Shown one piece after another: positions 17,353-25,608 of a stretch of DNA of 64,000 nucleotides. Location: positions 23,769 through 87,768 of the forward strand of contig UNRJ01000010.1 in the NCBI GenBank assembly GCA_900537125.1, in the 5' to 3' direction. Every line of letters begins with the position of its first letter. Positions within the stretch are counted from its first letter, which is position 1. Position numbers and translations under genes: made by a program. The notes beneath the pieces were generated by a model, which was not told the origin of the DNA, did not search any database, and worked only from the letters and a program-made list of their open reading frames with translations. The stretch comes from Rhodobacteraceae bacterium Alg238-R152. Lineage in GTDB: Bacteria > Pseudomonadota > Alphaproteobacteria > Rhodobacterales > Rhodobacteraceae.

Positions 17353-20139
17353 TCACGCCTCCCCTATGGACGCCAATGCCTGTGTCACCGTCTCCGCCGC
17401 CTCTGTGGTGGATTTTGTCAACTTGACTGTCACTGCATCGATATCGTCCGCGCCTGTTTCGCGCAACAAAAACGCCCGTCCGCCTTCACCAATCATTTCC
17501 GGTGCAATGGTATTGCCTGACAGCAGCTTGGACGCCAGTTGCACCTGCCAACAAAGCCGATAGGTGCTGGCAAGGTCTGACGCGTCTGAGGCAGAAAGCC
17601 AGCCAATTGCGACACCCGCCTGCAAACCTTGCGTCACTGACCGCCGTGGAGAGCCTGCCAATAACGCCGCAGTCTGGCTCAGCAGCTCAATGTCCTGCAA
17701 TCGCCCCGGACCTATCTTGGCATCCCACGGCCCGTCCGGCGCTTTTGCCGCTGCGATCCGCGCGCGCATCTCTTGCACGTCTTTGCCAATGGTTGCCTTG
17801 TCTTTCGCCGCCGCCAGTACCTCCTGCCGGAAGCCTTCCACCTCCGCCATCACCTCCGGCGCACCTGTCACAGGCCGCGCGCGCGTCAGCGCCAGATGCT
17901 CCCAGGTCCAGGCCTCATCTTGTTGGTAATTCTCAAACGACGCCAAAGAGGTGGCCACCGGTCCCTGTGTGCCTGACGGCCTCAGCCGCATGTCCACCTC
18001 ATAAAGCCGCCCCTGCGCCATTGGTGCGCTCAACGCTGTGACCAAAGCCTGAGTAAACCGCGCATAGTAAGGCCGCGCCGCCAGCGGTCGCCGTCCCTCA
18101 GAGGCCTCCACCCCATCCGCGTCATAGATCACAATCAAATCAAGGTCCGAAGTTGCATTCAAGCGCTGCGCCCCCAGCGAGCCCATGCCCAAAACCATCG
18201 CGCCGCGCCCCGGCATTGGCCCGTGTTTGGCGGCAAAGTGATCCGCAACCGGCTGCCACAACCCTGTCAGAATCGCCTCTGCCAAATCGGCATATTGCCG
18301 CCCGGCCTCTTCAGCCCCAATCAAGCCGCGCAGGTGATGCACGCCGATGCGGAACTGCCATTCCTTGGACCAGCGCCGCGCGCCGTCCAGTTTTAGTTCG
18401 TAATCACTTTCGCGGCCCAACCGCTCCTGCAACTCTTCGGTCAGCCCGCGCACGCCGGGCCAATCGGTGAAGAAACTGCCACCAATCACCGCGTCAAAAA
18501 CGCCCGCGTTGCGCGCCAAATGCTGCGCCAGTGCAGGGGCAGTGCCTACAACATCCACCAAAAGATCAATCAATTGCGGGTTGGCCTCAAACAGTGAGAA
18601 CAGCTGCACACCAGCAGGCAATCCGCGCAAGAACCCATCCAACGCCAACAGCGCCTCATCAGGTCGCGCGGTCAACGCCAAACGCCGCAGGATTTCCGGT
18701 CGCACCCGGCTAAATATCTCCACCGCCCGTGTGCTGCGCATCGCCGGATAACTTTCCCACCGGTCGACGACCTCTTCATCAAACTGATGGGTGATTTGCC
18801 CCGCGACATCTCCAACAGCATCCGGCGCAAAGAACCCCTCGGTCATCTCATGCACTTCAGTCAGGCGGTCATGCAGGTCAGCCCGAATATCCGCTTCATC
18901 CCGCCCCATGAGCCCCGCAAGCCGCCCCCAACCTTCTTCGCCTTTGGGCAAAAGGTGGGTTTGCGCGTCCGCCACCATCTGCACCCGATGCTCCACTTCC
19001 CGGTGAAAGCGATAGTGATCTGAAAGCGCCTCAGCCACGTCATCTGGTACCCAGTTTTTGGAGGCCAGTTTACGCAACCCCGGCACCGTATGCCGATCGC
19101 GCAAATAGGGATCACGCCCCCCGGCAATCAACTGCCGTGTTTGGGTGAAGAATTCGATCTCTCTAATGCCACCGCGCCCCAGTTTCATATTATGGCCGTC
19201 CAACGTGATCGCGCCACCCAGCCCTTTGTGCGCCCGAATACGCAACCGCATGTCGTGGGCGTCTTGAATGGCCGCAAAATCCAAATGCTTACGCCAAACA
19301 AACGGCGTCAGAGTGTCGAGAAATTTCTGCCCTGCGGCCAGATCGCCTGCCGACGGCCGTGCTTTGATATAGGCCGCCCGCTCCCAGGTCCGCCCCAGAC
19401 TCTCATAGTATCGCTCCGCCGCCTCCATCGCGAGGCACACCGGCGTAACCGAAGGATCGGGCCGCAAACGCAAATCGGTGCGGAACACATAGCCGTCGCC
19501 CGTAATGTCGTTGAGCATCGCAGCCATCTTGCGCGTCGCCCGAATGAAACTCGCCCGGGCATCGTGATAGTCGTCAGTGTCAAATCGGCTCTCATCAAAC
19601 AGACAAATCAAATCAATGTCAGAGCTATAATTCAGCTCATGGGCACCCATTTTACCCATGGCAATCGACACCATGCCGCCCGCAGTTGGAATGTCGTCCT
19701 CGGTGGCTCCAGGCAGCTTCTTACGTCGGATTTCCGCGCCAATTGTGGCTTCAAGCGCCAACTGGCTCGCCAAATCGGCAAAGTCCGTCAACGTGCCGGT
19801 GACTTTTTCCAATGCCCAAGCACCGGACAAGTCCGCCAGCGCAGTGAGCAATGCTACTTTACGCTTGGCCGCCCGCAAGGTTGTTGCCCGTTGATCTGGT
19901 GCCCCGGCCCGCAACTCGGCAAATAACCGTGCCAATGCGGCGTCCGCATCCTGCAACGCCTCTGGCAGCCAATCCGCCTCTTTGTGTATCAGGCTCTTCA
20001 GATAGGGACTGGAACCAGCGGTGCCTTCAATCAGCTTGGCCAGATCACCGGACAATGCCGACACAACGGCGCGCGCCTCGGCTCCCAAATCGATATCAAA
20101 AGGACGTGGCAAGCGGGTGATTTGTGATTCAAACAACAT
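17353..20139 (-). CDS. glnE: bifunctional glutamine synthetase adenylyltransferase/deadenylase GlnE
   Basis: GlnE attaches AMP to, or removes it from, a tyrosine of glutamine synthetase in response to PII signalling, switching the enzyme off or on with nitrogen supply. Both nucleotidyltransferase domains are visible: GKMGAHELNYSSDIDLICLFD (deadenylylating half, about residue 180) and LGMGSLGAQRLNATSDLDLIVIYD (adenylylating half, about residue 660). Each has the G-S-x(9)-D-x-D signature. Family-specific helical repeats lie between (LGRGGIREIEFFTQTRQLI, PGRLQDIELLSQTAALL). The start is set at ATG 20139 (MLFESQITRLPRP) by family alignment; a GTG at 20184 would add 15 residues. The length of about 928 residues is typical. 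Confidence 0.93.
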   Translation of the reverse strand: MLFESQITRLPRPFDIDLGAEARAVVSALSGDLAKLIEGTAGSSPYLKSLIHKEADWLPEALQDADAALARLFAELRAGAPDQRATTLRAAKRKVALLTALADLSGAWALEKVTGTLTDFADLASQLALEATIGAEIRRKKLPGATEDDIPTAGGMVSIAMGKMGAHELNYSSDIDLICLFDESRFDTDDYHDARASFIRATRKMAAMLNDITGDGYVFRTDLRLRPDPSVTPVCLAMEAAERYYESLGRTWERAAYIKARPSAGDLAAGQKFLDTLTPFVWRKHLDFAAIQDAHDMRLRIRAHKGLGGAITLDGHNMKLGRGGIREIEFFTQTRQLIAGGRDPYLRDRHTVPGLRKLASKNWVPDDVAEALSDHYRFHREVEHRVQMVADAQTHLLPKGEEGWGRLAGLMGRDEADIRADLHDRLTEVHEMTEGFFAPDAVGDVAGQITHQFDEEVVDRWESYPAMRSTRAVEIFSRVRPEILRRLALTARPDEALLALDGFLRGLPAGVQLFSLFEANPQLIDLLVDVVGTAPALAQHLARNAGVFDAVIGGSFFTDWPGVRGLTEELQERLGRESDYELKLDGARRWSKEWQFRIGVHHLRGLIGAEEAGRQYADLAEAILTGLWQPVADHFAAKHGPMPGRGAMVLGMGSLGAQRLNATSDLDLIVIYDADGVEASEGRRPLAARPYYARFTQALVTALSAPMAQGRLYEVDMRLRPSGTQGPVATSLASFENYQQDEAWTWEHLALTRARPVTGAPEVMAEVEGFRQEVLAAAKDKATIGKDVQEMRARIAAAKAPDGPWDAKIGPGRLQDIELLSQTAALLAGSPRRSVTQGLQAGVAIGWLSASDASDLASTYRLCWQVQLASKLLSGNTIAPEMIGEGGRAFLLRETGADDIDAVTVKLTKSTTEAAETVTQALASIGEA

Positions 20140-20199
20140 GGCGCGACTTTGAAACCGCGCCCCGCCAAGGTCAATCCGCTGCACTGCCGCAGGGCACGA

Positions 20200-20586
20200 T
20201 TAGGGCACAGCGTCCCCGGTCAACGGGGTATCCTGGCTGAAGCTGTTGACCCAAGCCCCATCGCGCTTTTCCCACAGGGAGCTCACTAACATGACCTCCC
20301 AATCCTTTTTGCCAATCCGCAAATACTCCGCGCGGTAAATCAGCAACCCGCAGTTAGCGCCGGTGGCCCGCACCTGTACCTCACTCAGCCGATACTCCGC
20401 CACCGTAGCACCGCGGTCCAACTGGCCAGTATGTGCGTCTTTTCCGGCAAACCCATCCGGGTAAACGCCGATAAAATCCTCACTCAGCAACGCGCCGTCC
20501 GCATCGCCATCGCCTTGCACCAACGCGTCCCAAACTTGGGTCTCTAACGCCAGCAAGGTCTCTTTCAAATCATTTGTTTTTTCCAT
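20200..20586 (-). CDS. DUF4440/NTF2-like protein
   Basis: The 128-residue protein has the layout of SnoaL/NTF2-fold DUF4440 proteins: LKETLLALETQVWDALVQGDGDADGALLSEDFIGVYPDGFAGKD, then YRLSEVQVRATGANCGLLIYRAEY and VMLVSSLWEKRDGAWVNSFSQDTPL. The fold forms a cone-shaped pocket used as an enzyme or ligand-binding unit; no catalytic residues can be assigned here. ATG 20586 is chosen because the longer in-frame start would run into the divergent YbaK gene's leader. It lies 60 bases upstream of glnE on the same strand. Confidence 0.72.
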   Translation of the reverse strand: MEKTNDLKETLLALETQVWDALVQGDGDADGALLSEDFIGVYPDGFAGKDAHTGQLDRGATVAEYRLSEVQVRATGANCGLLIYRAEYLRIGKKDWEVMLVSSLWEKRDGAWVNSFSQDTPLTGDAVP

Positions 20587-20643
20587 GCTGGCACACTGCG
20601 GCGCACCATGGCAGAAATCAACCCGAGGACGAGGAGACACCAC

Positions 20644-21111
20644 ATGAGCAAGAGTTTGAAACGCGTGCGTGCCGCGTTAGAGGCTGCGGGCAAGAATATC
20701 GACATCCGGGAGACCGACGGGGCACGCACCGCGCAGATGGCAGCCGACGCCGTGGGTTGCGAAGTCGATCAAATCGCCAAATCGATCGCCTTTCAAAACG
20801 CCGACACCGGCGAGGTCGTGCTTTTTCTCACCGCTGGTGGCTGCCAGGTCGACACCAAAGCCGCCGAAGATCTTCTGGGGGCACAGCTGACCCGCGCCGA
20901 TGCCAATGTGGTGCGCAAACAAACTGGCTTCGCGATTGGTGGGGTGAGCCCCGTGGGTCACCTCTCTCCTATCCAAGCGTTTATGGACACTCGCTTGACC
21001 GATTTTGCAGAAATCTGGGCCGCTGCGGGCACGCCCAACCATGTTTTTCGCCTGTCCCCCGAAGACTTGCAGCAAATTTCCGGCGCAAAGATCTGCAATT
21101 TCAGCATCTAA
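20644..21111 (+). CDS. YbaK/EbsC-family aminoacyl-tRNA deacylase
   Basis: The 155-residue protein matches the YbaK/ProX-type editing domain: VGCEVDQIAKSIAF contains the conserved lysine of the active site, VLFLTAGGCQVDTKAAEDLLG, then VRKQTGFAIGGVSPVGH with the GxxxGGVxP loop, and THPNHVFRL-like TPNHVFRLSPEDLQQISGA at the end. Members hydrolyse mischarged aminoacyl-tRNA such as Cys-tRNAPro or Ala-tRNAPro, in trans. The exact substrate is not readable. AGGAG precedes ATG 20644 by 8 bases. Confidence 0.88.
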   Translation: MSKSLKRVRAALEAAGKNIDIRETDGARTAQMAADAVGCEVDQIAKSIAFQNADTGEVVLFLTAGGCQVDTKAAEDLLGAQLTRADANVVRKQTGFAIGGVSPVGHLSPIQAFMDTRLTDFAEIWAAAGTPNHVFRLSPEDLQQISGAKICNFSI

Positions 21112-21163
21112 TCAACAAAATTTCAAACTATTTTTACAACAACAACAAGCACATAAGGCCAAA

Positions 21164-21240
21164 ATGTAAAAGCCTTTCACATTTTTCCTTGCAATACGCC
21201 CTTGCACTCCCAATCTTGGTAATGTGAAAGCGATTTACAT
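21164..21240. promoter_or_regulatory. pair of inverted 20-bp operator-like sequences upstream of the DUF2852 gene
   Basis: ATGTAAAAGCCTTTCACATT at 21164-21183 and AATGTGAAAGCGATTTACAT at 21221-21240 are reverse complements of each other except for the three central bases (17 of 20 identical). Each copy is itself an imperfect dyad (TGTAAA/TTTCACA). The second has the AAAGCGATTT core with a central CG, as in LacI-family operators. They lie 41 and 98 bases before ATG 21282, spaced 57 bases centre to centre, suited to cooperative or looping binding. No LacI gene is in the window. Confidence 0.55.
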
Positions 21241-21281
21241 ACCGCTTCACAGAGACACACAAAACAAACTCGGAGACAGTT

Positions 21282-21707
21282 ATGACCCCTGCCGCAACCG
21301 CCCATACCGCCGACACCCAGCACCTCAGCTGGTTTGGCAAGAGCGAGGCCTGGCTGGACAGCAAAGGCAAAGGTGCCTGGATTGCCGCCATGGTTCTTGG
21401 CTTCGTGTTCTTCTGGCCTGTTGGCCTGGCCCTTCTGTTCTACATGATCTGGAGCAAAGATATGTTCAAAAAGTCCGCCCGCAACCGCAGCTGTTCACGC
21501 CGCATGCACGTGATGTCCTCCTCCGGCAACAGCGCCTTTGACAGCTACCGTGACGAGACTCTGCGCCGTCTGGAAGATGAGCAGAAAAACTTCGAAGACT
21601 TCCTGGAGCGCCTGCGCGCTGCCAAGGACAAATCGGAGTTTGACCAGTTCATGGACGAACGTGCCACTAAGGCCACCGAGGAACGTCGCGAGACCGAAGA
21701 CGCCTAA
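21282..21707 (+). CDS. DUF2852 membrane protein
   Basis: The 141-residue protein has one strong membrane segment (AWIAAMVLGFVFFWPVGLALLFYMIW, residues 31-56) within the DUF2852 pattern, followed by a basic stretch and a long charged helix (ETLRRLEDEQKNFEDFLERLRAAKDKSEFDQFMDERATKATEERRE) likely to form a coiled coil. It is an inner-membrane protein with a cytoplasmic coiled-coil tail, function unknown. GGAGA precedes the ATG. Two operator-like dyads in its leader suggest tight control, and a perfect 12-bp terminator ends it as a single-gene unit. Confidence 0.85.
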   Translation: MTPAATAHTADTQHLSWFGKSEAWLDSKGKGAWIAAMVLGFVFFWPVGLALLFYMIWSKDMFKKSARNRSCSRRMHVMSSSGNSAFDSYRDETLRRLEDEQKNFEDFLERLRAAKDKSEFDQFMDERATKATEERRETEDA

Positions 21708-21728
21708 GCGCACCCTATCTAAGCAGCC

Positions 21729-21755
21729 ACGGCGCGGAAGCCCCTTCCGCGCCGT
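21729..21755 (+). terminator. Rho-independent terminator after DUF2852 gene
   Basis: ACGGCGCGGAAG (21729-21740) pairs perfectly over 12 bases with CTTCCGCGCCGT (21744-21755) around a 3-base loop, followed by TTTCT. It begins 21 bases after the stop. Confidence 0.92.
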
Positions 21756-21794
21756 TTTCTATAAAGTACCGGCACCAACCCAATCGAGAGAGAC

Positions 21795-22244
21795 ATGAAC
21801 CACCGCAGCTTTGCCCTACCCGATCCGGAAACCCAGTCCGAGTTTTACGAAGACGTGACCTTCAAGCGCTTTTTGGCGTGGCTGATCGACACCGGCCTGA
21901 TTTTTGTACTTTGTGTGCTGGTGCTGCCCTTCACCGCCTTCACAGGCCTCTTCTTCTTTGGTGCGCTCTTGTTTGTCTTTGGCTTTGCGTACCGCGTGGT
22001 CACCATTGCGACAGGTTCTGCCACCTGGGGCATGCGCCTTATGTCGATCGAGCTGCGCCAAACCGACGGCAGCCGCTTTGAACTGGGGTCTGCTTTTCTG
22101 CATACGTTGGGTTTTACGGTGTCGGTGATGTTCCCGATCCTGCAGATCATTTCGATCGTGCTGATGATCACCACGGCGCGCAAACAAGGCCTCACCGACC
22201 ACGTCATGGGCTCCGTCGCCATCAACCGCGCGGCGCGGTACTGA
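21795..22244 (+). CDS. RDD-family membrane protein
   Basis: The 149-residue protein shows the RDD domain: FKRFLAWLIDTGLIFVLCVLVLPF with the R-x(3)-D pattern (R25, D30 area), a second helix GLFFFGALLFVFGFAYRVV, TWGMRLMSIELRQTDGSRFELGSAFLHTLGF and a last helix SVMFPILQIISIVLMI, ending with TDHVMGSVAINR. RDD proteins are small integral membrane proteins, some of which act in sodium/proton exchange, but function is usually unknown. It lies downstream of the DUF2852 terminator and so probably has its own promoter. Confidence 0.88.
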   Translation: MNHRSFALPDPETQSEFYEDVTFKRFLAWLIDTGLIFVLCVLVLPFTAFTGLFFFGALLFVFGFAYRVVTIATGSATWGMRLMSIELRQTDGSRFELGSAFLHTLGFTVSVMFPILQIISIVLMITTARKQGLTDHVMGSVAINRAARY

Positions 22245-22424
22245 CGTAGATTTGTTGGCGCCTCGGCCACATACTTGGTCGAGGCACGCCAACAGTCGAG
22301 CGCGATTTCGAACGCCTTTTCTTCCAGGCAGAAAGTGTCCGCGGTGCGGACTTAGATGCCGTTCAAGCCACTATCTGTAACGACCATTATGGAAAGTGAA
22401 ATGCAACGAAATTGAGCGATTTGG

Positions 22425-22976
22425 TCAATAGAGTGTCGTTAGCCGAGCCATGTGCCAACGTAACATCTCAGCAGTACCTTTTGGAACAGTGGTACCTTTG
22501 GAGGATTTGATTGTGCCTTTTATCAGTTCCGGCCCTCGAACCGAACCAAAATACCTGTTCCGATAGAAGAGGACGATTTCAGTTACCAGTTGATCATTGA
22601 TTTCATGTGCCGACCTAAATCCCACCAAGGAAAGATTCCAATCTGCCTCGTCAGTTGCAATGCATCTTCCGCGAAATTCGCGTACGATTTTAGCGCAGAA
22701 AGAAGCTCGTTCGGTAAGATATCTGTCGCGATAACTAGTATAGTTTTCAGCACCATAAGGTGCAATAATTTCAATTTTTGCAGTGACTCTATGGCTGCAA
22801 TTTATGCATTCGTAACGAAGCTCCGAATCTGAGGCCGAAACTGTCCATTCGCCGCCGTCTTCAAAGTTGGAGAAAAGGCGTGAAACCAAAAGCGGATAGA
22901 GCCGGTTTTCGTTAGCAAGCGCTGATGAAGCGAACCAGACACTTGTTAGTATCGCGACTACTGAGGTTAACTTCAT
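22425..22976 (-). CDS. orphan secreted protein, AT-rich
   Basis: The protein opens with a clear signal peptide, MKLTSVVAILTSVWFASSALA, followed by about 160 residues with no recognised domain. A CxxC pair (YECINCSHR) and two further cysteines (SFCAKIV, GRCIATD) fit a disulfide-stabilised exported protein. Codon use and base composition are noticeably more AT-rich than in neighbours, and the flanks (22245-22424 and 22977-23190) hold degenerate spacer sequence, suggesting horizontal acquisition. No ribosome site is obvious; ATG 22976 is preferred over TTG 23012 because the signal peptide begins there. Confidence 0.6.
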   Translation of the reverse strand: MKLTSVVAILTSVWFASSALANENRLYPLLVSRLFSNFEDGGEWTVSASDSELRYECINCSHRVTAKIEIIAPYGAENYTSYRDRYLTERASFCAKIVREFRGRCIATDEADWNLSLVGFRSAHEINDQLVTEIVLFYRNRYFGSVRGPELIKGTIKSSKGTTVPKGTAEMLRWHMARLTTLY

Positions 22977-23190
22977 AAGTATATGACTACATAAATTTTT
23001 GAATTTTTTCAATGTTCCACGCGCTCTAGTCTGAAACGGGGCTGCATAAAGTGCAAGTCGTTCAGCGCCCTGTTAGCAGTCATTGAAGCGGAATGCAGCA
23101 TTGGTAAATGTGAGCCCGAAGCTGTCTTTGACCGCACCACTTACAAAACAGCTACCCTATTCGGGAACATCCAACACCCCAAACGCAAAA

Positions 23191-23210
23191 CGGGGGCCAC
23201 TTGGCCCCCG
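23191..23210 (-). terminator. terminator of the TRAP operon
   Basis: CGGGGGCCA (23191-23199) pairs perfectly with TGGCCCCCG (23202-23210). On the reverse strand the stem is followed by TTTTGCGTTT. It lies 27 bases after the large-permease stop. Confidence 0.9.
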
Positions 23211-23236
23211 ATTCATCTTATCTATCACGCCTTGGT

Positions 23237-25591
23237 TCAGTTGCCGATCAGATCCGGTAGGATCGTCACAATCGATGGGAAGTACCATAAGATCGCTAGG
23301 CCAAGCACCTGGATGAGCACAAAGGGAATGATGCCTTTGTAAATGTGCCCAGTCGTGACTTCTTTTGGCGCCACCCCTCTTAGGTAGAAGAGCGCAAAGC
23401 CAAACGGCGGCGTCAGGAACGAAGTCTGCAGGTTCACCGCGATCATGATGGTCACCCACTTCGGATCAAAGGTACCGCCATAGATGACCGGGCCAACAAT
23501 CGGGATCACGATGTAGATGATCTCGAGGAAGTCGAGCACAAAGCCCATCACAAACAGCACCAGCATCACGATCAGGAAGACTTTGAACTCGTTATCAAAC
23601 GACTTCAGGAAGCCCTGAATGTAATGCTCACCACCAAAGCTGATCACCACCAGGTTCAAGAGCTGCGAGCCGATCAGGATGGTGAACACCATCGAGGTCA
23701 CTTTTGCAGTTTCCCGAACAATTGGTGACAACACCTTACCGCGGAACAGCACCCAGCAGCCGAACAGCAGACCAAACATCGCAAACAGGTAGGTGCCTTT
23801 GGCCACAAAGAACGCAATCAGATTCTCGGTGGAGACAACTTCTTGGTTGATCCGCAAGTCAAAGTTCACGCCCACAAGGATCATGATGATCACCGCAAAG
23901 GTCGACCAGATGATGATGCCGCCGGAACGACCCTCATCGTGCAGGCGACGATACGCTGCCAGCATGATCGCCCCACCCGCACCCAGCGCAGCCGCCGGAG
24001 TTGGGTTTGTGATACCGCCAAGGATCGAGCCCAGCACAGCAATGATCAGAACCAGCGGTGGGAACACCACACGCAACAGTTCATTTTTGCCAAGCAAACC
24101 CGCACCATAGCGCACGCCGTAAAGCGACATCGCCAAAGGCACCGCCAGGAAGATCAGCGTCCACCCCGGAGTGGTCACCGGCGTGATCAGGATCGCATCC
24201 ACGGCCAGCGCCAGCACAATGCCTGCACCACCAATCAACAATGGACGGATGTCCGCGCTTGGCGCAACGCCCCGCGCAGTTGTCAGGATCAGAGCCAGCA
24301 ACAGATAGCCAATCGCCAAACCGGAGCCAATTGGCGCCGCTGCAGCAATTTTCCCAAGACGCAGCTCGGCACGCTCCTCATCACTGAGGGCCCGCGCTTC
24401 CGCAACACCACCAGCTTCGTCAATCGCAGTCTGCTCCGCAATGGCCTGATCCCAGGCAAGTTGACCATGCAAGTCGATCATCGAAGCTTTACATTGCTCT
24501 CCAACACCGGTGCGCAAGCTCGCGGTTTGACCCGCATCCGAGAAGCTGTCGACCGTAACGTCCTGAGTGCCAATCAGATTGACCTGCCCCAAAAGGATGA
24601 CAGCGGCGATCAAGCCCGCCGGTACCGCGAGGAACCAGGTCATGCCTTCGCCACGTGTAATGGCTTCGCCGTTGGATGCTTCCATTTCCACCGCTGGGGC
24701 TTCTTTGGGGTTAAACATCGCGTAGCCAAAGGCATAGAGGCCATAGAGCACCGCCAGCATGATGCCAGGGATCAGTGCCGCCTGGAACAGCGTCCCAACG
24801 GAGACAACCGCTGGCTCACCCAGGAAGGTAAGCGCGTCGGAACACCCAGCCACCTGCGCACGGTTTTCCTGTGCCGCAGAGTAGAGGTCACCCGCCAACG
24901 TACCAAGTAGAACGATCACAATGGATGGCGGAATGATCTGCCCCAGCGTCCCAGATGCTGCAATAACACCGGTTGCCAGCTTAGGGTTATACCCGTGCTT
25001 CAGCATGGTGGGCAGCGACAGCAGCCCCATGGTCACCACGGTTGCACCCACAATACCAGTGGAAGCCGCCAAGAAGGCACCCACAACCACAACCGACACG
25101 GCAAGACCGCCTGGCAGCGGGCCAAAGACGCGCGCCATGGTGGTCAGAAGGTCATTTGCGATCTTGGAACGCTCCAGCGTGATGCCCATCAGAACAAACA
25201 TCACAACCGCCAGCAGTGTCTCAATGGATTGACCGGCAAGCACACGCTCGTTCATCCGGTTGACCACAAAACTGATGTTGCGGTTCATCGCCTGTTCCCA
25301 GCCGCCCGGGAACACCGATTCTGCCACACGGGGCAAATCTGGGTATCGGAAGACCGAGATGGTGTCCGCCTTCACGCCTTGGGCGATCAGGTCGGCATAC
25401 ATCGCCGAGCTGCTGTCAATTGCTTGGTGTATCAGGATCCCAGCACTGTCCAGTGCCGCAATGATCCCGAAGGAGATAACCCCTGCCCCACCAATGGCAA
25501 ACGCCACTGGGAAACCGGAGAGAATGCCTCCGAAGAGGCAGAGAAAGACGATAATCAGGCCGATCTCGACCCCATCAAGTCCAAATAGCAT
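23237..25591 (-). CDS. TRAP transporter large permease (DctM/FcbT3-like), 784 aa
   Basis: The DctM subunit of a TRAP transporter carries the translocation path and imports an organic anion with sodium. Family segments include GGILSGFPVAFAIGGAG at the start, ASTGIVGATVVTMGLLSLPTMLKHGYNPKLATGVIAASGTLGQIIPPSIVIVLLG, and at the end FLEIIYIVIPIVGP and NLQTSFLTPPFGFALFYLRGVAP. At 784 residues it is much longer than a standard 430-residue DctM. The extra length comes from a soluble loop after helix 1 (about 50-115) and a large central region (about 240-560) with additional helices and two loop cysteines. Long forms of this type pair with FcbT/TakP-type binding proteins. AAGGGG precedes ATG 25591. 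Confidence 0.9.
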   Translation of the reverse strand: MLFGLDGVEIGLIIVFLCLFGGILSGFPVAFAIGGAGVISFGIIAALDSAGILIHQAIDSSSAMYADLIAQGVKADTISVFRYPDLPRVAESVFPGGWEQAMNRNISFVVNRMNERVLAGQSIETLLAVVMFVLMGITLERSKIANDLLTTMARVFGPLPGGLAVSVVVVGAFLAASTGIVGATVVTMGLLSLPTMLKHGYNPKLATGVIAASGTLGQIIPPSIVIVLLGTLAGDLYSAAQENRAQVAGCSDALTFLGEPAVVSVGTLFQAALIPGIMLAVLYGLYAFGYAMFNPKEAPAVEMEASNGEAITRGEGMTWFLAVPAGLIAAVILLGQVNLIGTQDVTVDSFSDAGQTASLRTGVGEQCKASMIDLHGQLAWDQAIAEQTAIDEAGGVAEARALSDEERAELRLGKIAAAAPIGSGLAIGYLLLALILTTARGVAPSADIRPLLIGGAGIVLALAVDAILITPVTTPGWTLIFLAVPLAMSLYGVRYGAGLLGKNELLRVVFPPLVLIIAVLGSILGGITNPTPAAALGAGGAIMLAAYRRLHDEGRSGGIIIWSTFAVIIMILVGVNFDLRINQEVVSTENLIAFFVAKGTYLFAMFGLLFGCWVLFRGKVLSPIVRETAKVTSMVFTILIGSQLLNLVVISFGGEHYIQGFLKSFDNEFKVFLIVMLVLFVMGFVLDFLEIIYIVIPIVGPVIYGGTFDPKWVTIMIAVNLQTSFLTPPFGFALFYLRGVAPKEVTTGHIYKGIIPFVLIQVLGLAILWYFPSIVTILPDLIGN

Positions 25592-25608
25592 TAGTTCTGC
25601 CCCTTAGA

